This document shows positions 8,902 through 18,300 of a stretch of 64,000 bases of DNA, piece by piece. The translations under genes were made by a program, and so were the position numbers. This DNA is from Oscillospiraceae bacterium (GTDB lineage: Bacteria > Bacillota > Clostridia > Oscillospirales > JAAYXM01): NCBI GenBank assembly GCA_017421025.1, contig JAFQME010000031.1:62001-126000 (forward strand), given 5' to 3'. Position 1 is the stretch's first letter, and each line of letters begins with the position of its first letter. A model generated the notes under the pieces. That model made no database searches, was not told where the DNA came from, and saw only the letters and a program-made list of their open reading frames with translations.

Positions 8902-9920
8902 AACAAAAAACCAGACGTATTCTCGCACTGGCTGCTTTGCTTACCCTGCTTCTTGCTGCGTGTACCGCAGGACCGATTGAACTGCAAAACCCGTCAACCG
9001 GGCTTGCCGAAGAGGTCTACCTTGCGGAAAACGACAAGTTTGAAGGGCGGGACAAAGAAGCGGTAGACGAAATCCTTGCTGCGTTTGAAACCGCTCTTTC
9101 CACCAAGGATGTTGCACCGCTCATGCAGTATGTGGACGAGAGTTTCACCGCCACCGAGGCGGATTTGAAAGACTTCTTCGAAGGAATTACCGAGGGCGAC
9201 GTCACCCACACTGCATATGATTGGTACTATGTCCGTGGTCTCCGTGACAGTGCGACTCCGGTTGTCGTCAAGAAAACTGCACAGGAGGAAACCTCGCTTC
9301 GGGTCATCCCGGCAAGCGGAGAACTGTTTGTCGCACTCTATGCTTCCGAAACCGAGGCGCCGATTAAGACCATGCTCTCGCTGATGTGCGCCAAAAAAGG
9401 CGGGAAGTGGAGCTTGGTTTGGATCGACATCAGTGATTGGTGCTTAAACGGCGAAGATGCAAATGCACTTTATGTCCGTGCAAAAGCCGCATATGATGAG
9501 GGGAAGGTCTTGCCGGCATTCTTGCTTGCGCAGATGACCGCCAACATCGCAACCCCGGGCAACATCCTTTGCTACCCCAACTCGGATGCGATTGAAGAGT
9601 TTGTTTACCAAGTGATTGGTGAAGGATTGAAAGACTATCCGCTCCCCATGGAATTGGACAATGTGGGAGTGACCCTGCGTTCGGTTGCAACCTCAAAAAC
9701 GCAAGACGGCGTAGTCCCCATGTTCTTTTACAGCACCAAAACTCCGCTTTCCGATAAAAAGGCTCTTGCACAAGAGGCGAAAAAGGTGTACAATGCAATC
9801 GAAGCGATTTTCCCCGGCACAACCCAGGAATTCCCGACTGCCGAATTCCGCATGACCAATGCGGATCCGGAAGTCGATGAGAATTTTGATTTTGAGACCG
9901 TAGTCATTACAATGAATTAA
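8898..9920 (+). CDS. Lipoprotein of unknown function
   Basis: The 340-residue product begins with MKQKTRRILALAALLTLLLAAC, a clear lipoprotein signal with the lipobox LLAAC, so it should be tethered to the outer membrane leaflet. The mature part is soluble and has two halves: an N-terminal region (KEAVDEILAAFETALSTKDVAPLMQYVDESF) that resembles NTF2/DUF-type small alpha-beta modules of secreted clostridial proteins, and a C-terminal region ending DENFDFETVVITMN. I recognise no catalytic motif. It overlaps dacF by 4 bases (ATGA), so it is probably co-expressed with, and perhaps works beside, the cell-wall carboxypeptidase. Confidence 0.75.
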   Translation: MKQKTRRILALAALLTLLLAACTAGPIELQNPSTGLAEEVYLAENDKFEGRDKEAVDEILAAFETALSTKDVAPLMQYVDESFTATEADLKDFFEGITEGDVTHTAYDWYYVRGLRDSATPVVVKKTAQEETSLRVIPASGELFVALYASETEAPIKTMLSLMCAKKGGKWSLVWIDISDWCLNGEDANALYVRAKAAYDEGKVLPAFLLAQMTANIATPGNILCYPNSDAIEEFVYQVIGEGLKDYPLPMELDNVGVTLRSVATSKTQDGVVPMFFYSTKTPLSDKKALAQEAKKVYNAIEAIFPGTTQEFPTAEFRMTNADPEVDENFDFETVVITMN

Positions 9921-9934
9921 GGAGGATCCCCGCT

Positions 9935-10768
9935 ATGAAAAAGTCTCGTATTCTCGCATTGCTCCTCGCACTTTGCCTTGTGACCACCGCATTTGCTGTA
10001 CTTGCAGGACCCACTACCGAGGACGGCGCTCAAGTCCGTACCGAAGGTGCTCAGGGCTTGCGCTTCATCTCGTATCTCCGTAATGTCGAACTTGCATCCT
10101 GCACCGAGTACGGCACCATCCTGGTCCCGACCGCAGGCGTCTCCAGTGCAGATGAGTTTGTCATCGGCGCAACTCTGGGCGGCTATGATGTCGCAAAAGT
10201 CCCGGCACTGATCAACTACAAGAAGGATGCAGACAATACTTACTTCACCGCAGTTATCACCGATATCGATCCGGATAACTACACCCGTGAATACTCCGCT
10301 CGTGCATATGCTGTGATGGGCGAAGACACCCTCTACTCCGACGTCACCACTTCCCGTGATGTTTACACCGTTGCAAAGGCAGCGCTTGCTGACACTTCCG
10401 CAGATCTGACCGCAGATGCACAGGCGGTTCTGCAGAAAGTTGTTGACTATGTTGAGGGCTACACTGTTGCGGTCAACTTCACCAAGCCGGTCGAAGACGC
10501 ACAGGTTCCGCTCACCATCGAAGTTGATGGCTATGACGCAACCATCTCCTGGACCCGTACCGGCGGTTATGCTCATACCGGTAAGTTCGCTTCCGGTACC
10601 GACTACACCTGTACCGTTACTTTGACCTCGACCGAGAAGATCAGCCCGAAGGCAAAGATCTCCATCAACGGCAAAACCTATACCACCACCCGTTCTGCAG
10701 ACGGCAAGACCATCTCCGCAAAGCGCACCTACGAATTCAAGGATTCGGGTTACTCGGGCATTTATTAA
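9935..10768 (+). CDS. Small secreted protein: GAQ(V/I)R-QGLRFIS domain plus C-terminal GYSGIY tail
   Basis: This 277-residue exported protein has a signal peptide (residues 1-24, cleavage near VLAG) followed directly by a domain of about 130 residues, DGAQVRTEGAQGLRFIS ... ARAYAVMG ... SDVTTSRDVYTVAKAAL. The same domain forms the C-terminus of the three giant proteins downstream. A beta-rich module follows (VAVNFTKPVEDAQVPLTIEVDGYDATISW), and the protein ends KDSGYSGIY, close to the GWTGIY end of two proteins 14 kb downstream. No enzyme motif is seen. AAGGAGG lies 8 bases before the ATG and a strong terminator ends the transcript. Related GASIR/GIRF-type domains are known to me from other clostridial surface proteins, without a defined role. 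Surface location is the safest inference. Confidence 0.7.
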   Translation: MKKSRILALLLALCLVTTAFAVLAGPTTEDGAQVRTEGAQGLRFISYLRNVELASCTEYGTILVPTAGVSSADEFVIGATLGGYDVAKVPALINYKKDADNTYFTAVITDIDPDNYTREYSARAYAVMGEDTLYSDVTTSRDVYTVAKAALADTSADLTADAQAVLQKVVDYVEGYTVAVNFTKPVEDAQVPLTIEVDGYDATISWTRTGGYAHTGKFASGTDYTCTVTLTSTEKISPKAKISINGKTYTTTRSADGKTISAKRTYEFKDSGYSGIY

Positions 10769-10775
10769 ACACATG

Positions 10776-10815
10776 AAACAGGGGCGAAACGCAACGTTTC
10801 GCCCCTGTTTTTTTG
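10776..10815 (+). terminator. Rho-independent terminator
   Basis: A perfect 16-base-pair stem (10776-10791 with 10795-10810, three-base loop) rich in G+C is followed by a run of T. It ends the dacF/lipoprotein/secreted-protein transcript. Confidence 0.93.
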
Positions 10816-10842
10816 CGATATTCTCCATTCACCAAAGAAATT

Positions 10843-10929
10843 ATTTCCACAAGGAGAAACTGTGGAAATTGTGGAAAAGTTCTGCAATCAATTGCGCCGC
10901 AAGGAGTTTGCGTTTTCTGGATTTCCACA
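10843..10929. promoter_or_regulatory. Cluster of four TTTCCACA/TGTGGAAA motifs upstream of giant gene 1
   Basis: ATTTCCACA (10843-10851) and TGTGGAAAT (10861-10869) form a perfect 9-base inverted repeat with a 9-base spacer. A second direct copy TGTGGAAA follows at 10870-10877, in phase every 9 bases, and another TTTCCACA at 10922-10929. All lie 50-135 bases upstream of the -35 box at 10977, the place for activator or repressor sites. The motifs are near, but not equal to, the DnaA box TTATCCACA. Confidence 0.45.
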
Positions 10930-10976
10930 GCCTTTGAAAACCATGAATTTTTATGAAAAAATTTGTGCAATAAGTC

Positions 10977-11005
10977 TTTACTTTTTCAGGCATTTCTGCT
11001 AATAT
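10977..11005 (+). promoter_or_regulatory. Promoter for giant secreted protein 1
   Basis: TTTACT (10977-10982), a 17-base spacer ending TGC (extended -10), and TAATAT (11000-11005). The predicted start near 11012 leaves an mRNA leader of about 146 bases. Confidence 0.7.
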
Positions 11006-11011
11006 TTATAG

Positions 11012-11150
11012 TAACTTGATTTATGCATTTGCACGGTGGATGCCGAGGTGATTTCACCGGGCAAGTGCATAAGTCACTCAGCCTCGCGGGGCGGGGGTCC
11101 CGCAAAAACAACAAACGGTGCTCTCCGCACCAAAAAAATTTTTAGGAGGA
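11012..11150 (+). promoter_or_regulatory. Structured 5' leader of giant gene 1
   Basis: The leader can fold into a closed element: a 12-base-pair stem (11021-11032 with 11061-11072, one G-U) encloses two small hairpins (CGG/CCG at 11034-11045 and GGTG/CACC at 11047-11058), a three-way junction. Two more hairpins follow: GCGGG/CCCGC (11086-11103) and GGTGC/GCACC (11117-11131), then an A7T5 tract and AGGAGG 8 bases before the ATG. There is no terminator before the ATG. I do not recognise it as a known riboswitch class; it may stabilise or control translation of an abundant mRNA. Confidence 0.5.
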
Positions 11151-11157
11151 ATTCACT

Positions 11158-14100
11158 ATGAAGCATCAGCTCACTCGGAAACGCATTGTTTCCATCCTGC
11201 TGGCTGTCTGCATGCTCGTCAGCATGTTGTCCGTCGGCATGGCAGGTGCGTTGGATGTCTCCGAAGGCTCTGCTTATGCAGAGGTCAACGGCGGCAACGC
11301 ATACTACCGCTACTTCATCCCCGCATTGTACCAGAGTCAGTGGTACTCCAACGGTGCTGACAACACCGCAATCGACGCAAAGACCTATAACTGGACCGTG
11401 TTCAAGAACCTTTGGAATGCTACCATCGGTCACTCCACCAACCAGGCTTCCAAGCTGAACGGTATCGCTAGCGGTGGTACTTCCACCCATTACGGCACCG
11501 ATCAGATGACCGATGCATTCTACCTCCATCAGTACGATTCCAACGGTACTGTTATCGGTTTCGGTAAGTACTACGGTGTTGCGGGCAACAGCTCCGTCCG
11601 CATGACCATCCGTGTTCCGTCTTCCGACACCTACACCCTGAAGGCAAACATGTACTACGGCCTCGGCGCACAGGCAGACGTGGTTGACTACTGGGTCGCT
11701 CCGGATGATGCAGAAGATCCGATGGCAGACGACTACTATGTTGGTCAGCTCACCGGCATCAAGAACGGCGGCACTCTCGATCTTACCAAGTTCGGCGAAG
11801 TCGGCTCCGTCGACCTCGAAGCTGGCGAATACATCGTTACCCAGCAGGTCAACGGCTCCGGCGCTATCTACGGTGGTAACCTCGAACTGTGGGGCTCCAT
11901 GGCTCCGACCATTGTTGATCTGACCGCTGACGCTACCGCTATGAACGAAGATGGCTACCTCGAAGTTCCGGCTGGTGACGAAGAAGGCTGCTGGATCTCC
12001 ATCACTGCTGAAGACCGTGACTTCGGCGAGCTCGATCTCATCGAGATGGACGCTCCGACCTATGCACGTGTTGACGAATACTCCGACATGATCACCGCTT
12101 TCTATGAAGACGGCATGGTCAACATCAAGGCTTCCTATGTCGGCGAAAATCCCGAAACTTCCGCTACCCTGTACCTGGAAGTTGGCGGCGCTGCAACCTG
12201 GGTTGAAATCCCGGTCAAGGTTGTTCAGGGTGCTGAGAGCATCATCTCTCTCTCCCACACCGGCGCAACCGATAAGATCATGGCAAACGTCGGCACATAT
12301 CCGATCACCTTGAAGGCAAACATCGACGGTGTTGACACCGCAATCGGCGAAGAAGACGAAGTTTCCGTTGAAATCGTTGATGCTGACGGCAACGCTACCG
12401 ATGCTGTCACCGCAACCGTTAACGGCGCAAACGTTAGCTTCAAGGCAACCGAAGCAGGCTCTTACACCGCTTTGGTCTCTGCTACCGTTGCAGGCGTTTC
12501 CACCAAGGCTGCATACGAAATCCCGCTGACCGTTACCGGTTTCGGCCTTTCCTACAACTTCATGAAGATTGGCGCAAAGGTTACTACCAACTCCGCCGGT
12601 TGGGTCATGAAGGAATTCATCGACAGCTATGCTGACACCTGGACCGGCGGCTCCACCGACATCAACACCGATGTTAAGTCCGACGGTTGGAAGATCGGTG
12701 CTAAGGGCGGTTCCGGCGAATGGCTGTGGACCACCTCCGCTCAGGCTTACGGCGCATACTTCGCATTCGCAGAAGCAGGCTCCTGGAACTCCGTGGACAT
12801 CTACGTTCCGGTTTCCGGTAACTACACCATCACCTCGAACCACACTGCATGGGCTGCAGGTGACCTGGTTGACTACTACCTCGCTCCGGTCGGCACCGCT
12901 GACCCGATCAAGGATGAGTACAAGCTCAACGCTGAGCCGATCAACCACAACAGCTCCAGCATCGGCGATGCTCCGACCGCTGTCGGCACCACCGACATCG
13001 AAGCAGGCGAATACATGCTCGTTATCAAGTCTCTTGATACCGCTGCAGGCGGCGGCGTCTTCATCAAGGGCGTTGACCTCGCACTCAACGGCGAAGCAAC
13101 CGGCTCCAAGGTTTGGATCGACGAAGCAAACAAGTTCGTTCAGTACTCTCTGAGCTACCCGACCAACTGGACTTGGGTTATCAAGGCTCTCCCGACCTTC
13201 CTTGCTGAAAACGTGAAGTTCACCTGGTCTTCTTCCAACAACAACATTTCTCAGGTTAACCCGAACACCTCTATCTCCCACAAGCATGACGGCGCAGCTG
13301 TTATGACCATCACCGGTTCCGACGGCTCCACCTACTCCTTCCCGTTCGTTGTCGGCGCAGCTGACATCGAATACAAGTTCCTCGATGCAGCAGTTGCAGC
13401 ATACAAGGCAGCTGCCGGCAACACCTACCTTGACCAGCACGGCTATGCTGACGGCACTTATGAAACCGCAGAAGGTGCAGGCTTTGGCGCATGGTTTATC
13501 AAGGGCGGTAACTCCGACTATGCAAATGCAAACACCGGCGACAACGGTTACTACGGCTGCTTCTGGGCAACCTCCGTTAAGGACAACGGTGTTACCACTG
13601 GTTTCGGCAAGACTGAAGATGCTTACACCCAGTTCCAGATTCGCGTTGACGAAGCAGGTAAGTACCAGGTTGTTTCCGAAATTGACTGCAACTCGGTCGG
13701 CTGGGCTCCGCATTCCATCTACATTGCTCCGGTTGACGCTGAAAATGCAATGGCTGATGAGTACAAGCTTATCGACATCTACGGCACCCGTATGAGCGGC
13801 AAGAAGCAGACTACTACCCCGCTTGGCGAGGTTGAGCTGGACGCAGGCGAGTATCTCCTCACCTACAAGAAACTCCCGTCTGTAAACCGTTCCACTGCTC
13901 CGACCGTCGCTCCCAACGGCCTTGACTACCTCAACGTTTCCAACGTCCGTTTCTACAAGACCGACAAGCTTCCGGCTGTTGCTCTTGACACCGTTGACGG
14001 TGCTCAGATCCGTACCACCGGCAAGCAGGGTCTCCGCTTCATCTCCTCCATCGCAAAGAGCGGCGACTGGGCATACGTCAAGGAAGTCGGTACTGTCCTG

Positions 14101-14448
14101 ATCCCGACCGCTGACCTCGAAGTGGCATCTGATCTCACCATCGGCTACTCCGCAAACGGTCATGACGCTCTGAAGGTTCCGGCAGCTAAGTACTACTCTG
14201 AAGACGACAACAAGATCGAATTCACCGCTGTTATCACCGACATCGCTGCTGCAAACTATGGCCGTGCAATCTCCGCACGTGCATACGCAATCGTAACCGA
14301 CGTTTACGGCACCGACCACATCATCTACGGTGAAGCTGTCACCAGCCGCTCCGTCCTCCAGGTTGCACAGAACGGTCTCCTCGACCCGAATGCAACCGAT
14401 GAAGAGAAGGTAATCTTCCAGCAGATCGTTGATGCTGCTAACGCTTAA
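11158..14448 (+). CDS. Giant secreted repeat protein 1 (beta-sandwich modules plus GAQIR-QGLRFIS C-terminal domain)
   Basis: The 1096-residue product has a signal peptide (MKHQLTRKRIVSILLAVCMLVSMLSVGMAGA) and then several beta-rich modules. One type starts YYRYFIPAL and ends with LEAGEYIVT plus an IYGGNLELWG strand; another carries GEWLWTTSAQAYGAYF, VDIYVPVSGNYTITS, DYYLAPVGTADP and IEAGEYML. An Ig-like region around LSHTGATDKIMANVGTYPITLKANI lies between them. The last about 150 residues (GAQIRTTGKQGLRFISS ... ARAYAIV ... YGEAVTSRSVLQVAQ) are the domain shared with three other proteins here. The aromatic, carbohydrate-binding-module-like pattern suggests glycan or surface binding, but no catalytic residues are evident. 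Codon choice is strongly biased (AAG, GGC, ACC, GAA), like the hydrogenase genes, pointing to high expression. Confidence 0.75.
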   Translation: MKHQLTRKRIVSILLAVCMLVSMLSVGMAGALDVSEGSAYAEVNGGNAYYRYFIPALYQSQWYSNGADNTAIDAKTYNWTVFKNLWNATIGHSTNQASKLNGIASGGTSTHYGTDQMTDAFYLHQYDSNGTVIGFGKYYGVAGNSSVRMTIRVPSSDTYTLKANMYYGLGAQADVVDYWVAPDDAEDPMADDYYVGQLTGIKNGGTLDLTKFGEVGSVDLEAGEYIVTQQVNGSGAIYGGNLELWGSMAPTIVDLTADATAMNEDGYLEVPAGDEEGCWISITAEDRDFGELDLIEMDAPTYARVDEYSDMITAFYEDGMVNIKASYVGENPETSATLYLEVGGAATWVEIPVKVVQGAESIISLSHTGATDKIMANVGTYPITLKANIDGVDTAIGEEDEVSVEIVDADGNATDAVTATVNGANVSFKATEAGSYTALVSATVAGVSTKAAYEIPLTVTGFGLSYNFMKIGAKVTTNSAGWVMKEFIDSYADTWTGGSTDINTDVKSDGWKIGAKGGSGEWLWTTSAQAYGAYFAFAEAGSWNSVDIYVPVSGNYTITSNHTAWAAGDLVDYYLAPVGTADPIKDEYKLNAEPINHNSSSIGDAPTAVGTTDIEAGEYMLVIKSLDTAAGGGVFIKGVDLALNGEATGSKVWIDEANKFVQYSLSYPTNWTWVIKALPTFLAENVKFTWSSSNNNISQVNPNTSISHKHDGAAVMTITGSDGSTYSFPFVVGAADIEYKFLDAAVAAYKAAAGNTYLDQHGYADGTYETAEGAGFGAWFIKGGNSDYANANTGDNGYYGCFWATSVKDNGVTTGFGKTEDAYTQFQIRVDEAGKYQVVSEIDCNSVGWAPHSIYIAPVDAENAMADEYKLIDIYGTRMSGKKQTTTPLGEVELDAGEYLLTYKKLPSVNRSTAPTVAPNGLDYLNVSNVRFYKTDKLPAVALDTVDGAQIRTTGKQGLRFISSIAKSGDWAYVKEVGTVLIPTADLEVASDLTIGYSANGHDALKVPAAKYYSEDDNKIEFTAVITDIAAANYGRAISARAYAIVTDVYGTDHIIYGEAVTSRSVLQVAQNGLLDPNATDEEKVIFQQIVDAANA

Positions 14449-14484
14449 TTCTACATCTCAGTGATAGAAAGGATAGATAGTGCT

Positions 14485-14592
14485 ATGAAAAACATTTACG
14501 AAGCACCCGAACTCAACATCGATCGTTTCTTGACCGACGATGTGATGACCGCTTCTTTCGGTGACAACGACGTCTCCGATCCGTGGGCATAA
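14485..14592 (+). CDS. 35-residue peptide with DNDVSDPWA C-terminus (candidate modified-peptide precursor)
   Basis: A short frame follows giant gene 1 by 36 bases, with AAAGGA 11 bases before the ATG and a strong terminator 15 bases after its stop, so it is the last gene of that transcript. The peptide starts MKNIYEAPELNIDRFL, continues TDDVMTASFG and ends DNDVSDPWA. It has no signal peptide. Its last ten residues, GDNDVSDPWA, match GDNDVADPWG and GDNDASDPWG in the SLH protein at 24561-25598. The layout, a leader-like YxxPxLxIxxF segment followed by DDVxTAS and a short acidic, aromatic end, looks like the precursors of ribosomally made modified peptides. A PqqD-like protein lies 12 kb downstream. 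Function is not known. Confidence 0.65.
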   Translation: MKNIYEAPELNIDRFLTDDVMTASFGDNDVSDPWA

Positions 14593-14606
14593 GAAGATCA
14601 AGTAAT

Positions 14607-14645
14607 AAAAGGGCGAACCCGTTTGGGTTCGCCCTTTTTCTTTTT
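14607..14645 (+). terminator. Rho-independent terminator
   Basis: GGGCGAACCC-GTTT-GGGTTCGCCC (14611-14634) followed by a T-rich run ends the giant gene 1/peptide transcript. Confidence 0.95.
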
Positions 14646-14646
14646 G

Positions 14647-15265
14647 TAAGTATGAAAGCCAAGTAGTTTTCGGGGTGATTACCGGAAAAAGAAACAACAA
14701 AATCCCGGAGATAGGATGAATGAGCGAGAAAGCGAGTCGAGATGAAAACGAAACAAATATGGAAGAAGATGTGAGGATAACCGGAGTTTTTGGGTTAGAA
14801 ATGGTGTCTATGGGTGAGCCTTGGCGGTTGAGGGGGAAACCTGGCGATTTGTGATTGGAAGTAGTGAATCCGGAGGGAATTGGGTGATTTATGGTCAGGC
14901 GTGGGGATTTCAGGTTTGGGTTGGTTGACTGGGGAGTAAATTTGGTGTTTGAGGGTTAGAAATGGTGATTACAGGATGCGAATGTTGATCGGCGGGTAGA
15001 AGTGGCAGCGTGTAGAGGAAATCGGCGGTTGGTGGTCGGGTGTGGTGATTTTGCGATTTGGTTTGGGGATTTCAGGAGTAAACCGGGTGGTTGCGGGATA
15101 AAGGTGGTGCATTTGGGGCTGCAGTGGCAGTTGATGGGGGATGTTGATGGCTGTTGGAATGAGCGGGCGCAAGACAAGAACCGAGAAACTGCAAGATGTG
15201 TCGGTTTTTTGGCTGGTTTAAGAGAAAAAATAGTGTTTTATAGTAAAAAAATGACAAACACAGCC
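14647..15265. other. Gene-free G-rich, C-poor stretch with degenerate short repeats
   Basis: By hand count C is 33 of 360 bases in 14821-15180 (about 9 percent) while G is near 40 percent, so the plus strand is strongly skewed. Degenerate copies of TGG(T/G)GATTT..GG recur every 20 or so bases. Two exact direct repeats stand out: GGGTTAGAAATGGTG at 14792 and 14953 (161 apart) and TGGGGATTTCAGG at 14902 and 15064 (162 apart). Open frames on both strands (for example 15002-15298 plus) lack ribosome sites and look fortuitous. I see no RNA gene or terminator in it. Confidence 0.55.
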
Positions 15266-15294
15266 TTTACAAATACAAATAATGGGAGTAAAAT
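15266..15294 (+). promoter_or_regulatory. Promoter for giant secreted protein 2
   Basis: TTTACA (15266-15271), 17 bases, TAAAAT (15289-15294). The leader of about 65 bases contains a small GGGC-GCTT-GCCC hairpin (15331-15342) before AGGAGG. Confidence 0.65.
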
Positions 15295-15364
15295 ATAAGT
15301 GATAACTTAAATTGGAATACTCTATTTCAAGGGCGCTTGCCCAAGCCGAATAGGAGGAACAATT

Positions 15365-18300
15365 ATGAAACGCATCTTTTCGCTTTTCCTTGTGCTGTGC
15401 ATGGTGGTAACACTCTTGCCGGCAGGCAGCGTGTTTACCGCATCTGCGGCGGCAGGCGGAGGGGATTTGTCCTTTGACTTGCTTTCTGACTTTACGCAGT
15501 ATGCAACAGCGAACAACATTGTTGCAGTCGATGGCAGCAACATTGCAAATGCGCCTACCATCAAGAGCTACCGTCTTGCACCGACTTACGGTTGGAGTGC
15601 GGGTAACCTCATTCGCAATTCTGCAAACGACTGGCTTTGGACTCAGTCTGCATCCACGCGCGGGCTCTTCTTTAAGAGCGATGTTGCTACAAATTCGTAT
15701 AACTCCATTGCGGTTGACATTACCGCTGCGGGCGCTTACCGAATGGATGTCAATGCCATTGCCTGGTCCGGCGGCGGAAAACTTGTGATGTATCTTGTTC
15801 CGGTTACTTCCGGCACCATGAACACCACCATCGAGCAGGTGTTAAACGGCGCATATGCAGCAAAATCTAATGTGTTTGAGCTGTATAACAGTGTAGAGGT
15901 CGAACGCACAGGTTCGATTCCGTATGTCGAACTTGCGGCAGGCACCTATCAGGTTGTGTTCTATCAGACCGCTCCGTGTACTTCCGGTGCGGCTATGCCG
16001 GGCTACTTTATCAAGAACATCAACTTTACTTCGGTTACCCCGATTACCGGTGTGACCATTTCCAATCCGAGCGCAAAGACCACACTTGTGACGGGTGAGT
16101 CCATTCAGCTTTCGGCAAGTGTTACCCCGAATATTGCCGATTATCAGAACGTCACCTGGATTTCCTCTAACCCGCATATTGCATCGGTTGATGCAAACGG
16201 TAAGGTGACTGCAACCGGTCTTGGTTCTGTCATCATTACCGCTCAGTCTGCATCTCCTTCGAAGTCTGCTTCCATCACAATCAATGCGCACGCAAACAGC
16301 ACGATCTATTCGTACAAGACTGTCATGGAAGGCATTAAAGGCAACAGTGTTGGTTCTGTTACCGGTGCGGATAACGTCAACGGGAATGCGTTTGTCTATA
16401 TTCGAGATTATGCAACCGCTACTTGGCCCCATAACTGGCAGGCAGGCGGCGTAAAGAGCCATTCCAATAACCAGGGTGAGTGGATCTGGACCTCTTCAGC
16501 ACGTATTTACGGCATCTATTTTGCTGCAATGAGTGAGAATGCATACAACTCAATTGATATTTTGGTGCCGCAGAGCGGTTATTATAAAGTTATTTCCCAC
16601 CACACAAAGTGGTCCGCAGGCGGCAATGTGAAGATGTATCTTGCACCGAAGAGCGCCGACTACGATACTGTGATTGCAAATGCAGTGGCAGAGTCTGAGC
16701 CGATCAGCCATTTTGGCCAACTGACTGCAGAGGAAACCGCAAACGGTACCGAAGTGGTTGTAGATGACTATGTCTACCTCACCGCAGGAAATCACACGGT
16801 TTTGTACAGTCAGGTGGATGACGAGAATGCAACTGACACCGGAAAGGGTTACTTTGTGCGTGGCTTGCATCTCGAGCGTTATCCGGATGTTACAGGTGTG
16901 GAATTTGCATGGGAGTCGTTGAATCTCGCATTAGGTGAGACCCGTGAGCTCATCAGCGAGGTTTACCCGGTCGGTGTTTTACAGGATGTGGAATACTCTT
17001 CGGCGGACCCCTCGGTGGTCGAAGTTACCGATGACGGCAAGATGATTGCAAAGAAGCACGGTGTCACCACCATCACTGCAACTTCGGTTGCGGATAGAAC
17101 GAAGAAAAAGACCATCACGGTCACGGTTGGTGCAAAATCGGTTTACTACGATTATCGAACCAAAAACTCCAAAACTACCTTGGATGTGGATGGTTGGGAA
17201 ATCAACCATGACGTGGTTCATGCAAAAGCGGGCTTTGAATGGGTTGAGACCTCTCGGTTGTCAGAGACTTACGGCTTGTTCTTCGGTAATGTTTTCGGAT
17301 ACGAGGACGCAAGCGACGGTGCCTATGTTTCCGTGAACGTCCGTGTCCCGGTAGACGGGATTTATCAGGTGTCCTCTGTGTATCCGATTTGGCAGCACGG
17401 CGGTATCATGGATGTTTACATTGTGGAAGCATGGCAGGCGGAAGACTTCCTGACCGAAGGGACCAAGCTGAATTTGGATGCTGTTGAGACCCGTAATGAC
17501 CCGAATGACAAGAGTAATGTCAAGACAGTGGAAACCCTGCATGAAATCGAAGTTGCTCTTGATGCAGACACCGAGTACACAATTGTTTATGTCGCAAAAA
17601 CCATTCGTCAAGGGTTCTATCTCCTTGGTACCCGCTTGACCGAACTGAATTGCGGTTATCGCTTTGTGGAGGCTGCCCCGTCGCTTTCCTCCGGTGTAAG
17701 CGCAGATGTAAAAGCACAACTTTTATGGTCAGCAGAAAAAGGCGTTATGACCAGTCAAATGCTGTGGAAATGGACTCCGTCTTCCTCTTTTGCAGGACTG
17801 TATCTTGGCGGGCAGTATGGCGGTCCGGTCAGCGGAACTGCATCAAACGGTGATTATGCAGGCATCAATGTGGAAATTCCGTTTGCGGGCTGGTATGAGA
17901 TTGGAGTAGATTACTACGCATTCCAGACCGGCGGTAGCATGAACTTGTATGCACTGACCTGGGAGGCGTCTACAAAACCGAATTACAAAGATAATTCCAC
18001 CCTGCTCAACAACGAGCCAATCAATACACAAGGCGCACTCGGCGAAGTCCACGTAAATTTGGACAACAAGTATTACTTTGCAGCGCCCGGCAAATATACC
18101 ATTGCGGTAGAACTTGCAGACGTACAAGACGGTGTTTACCTTTGTGGAGTAGACTTTACTCCGGTTTTGTATGTGGATGAAGTAATCATCGATGAAGAAG
18201 AAACTGTGATTTTGGAGGACGAGGCGGAACAGTATGATGTCTCCGCTACAGTTCGTTCCGATGTTGCCAAGAATCCGGAAATCAACTGGAGTTCTTCTGA

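Noticed and set aside
10843-10929. DnaA-box cluster or replication origin
   Set aside because: Motifs are TTTCCACA, not TTATCCACA, no AT-rich unwinding element or dnaA/dnaN neighbours; a regulator array is more likely.
11074-14319. 1081-codon open frame on the minus strand
   Set aside because: Antisense image of the highly biased giant gene 1; no start signals and no domain pattern.
15002-15298. 98-codon open frame in the G-rich stretch, and Pro-rich frames opposite it
   Set aside because: No ribosome site, translation follows the G/C skew, and the repeats run through it without regard to frame.
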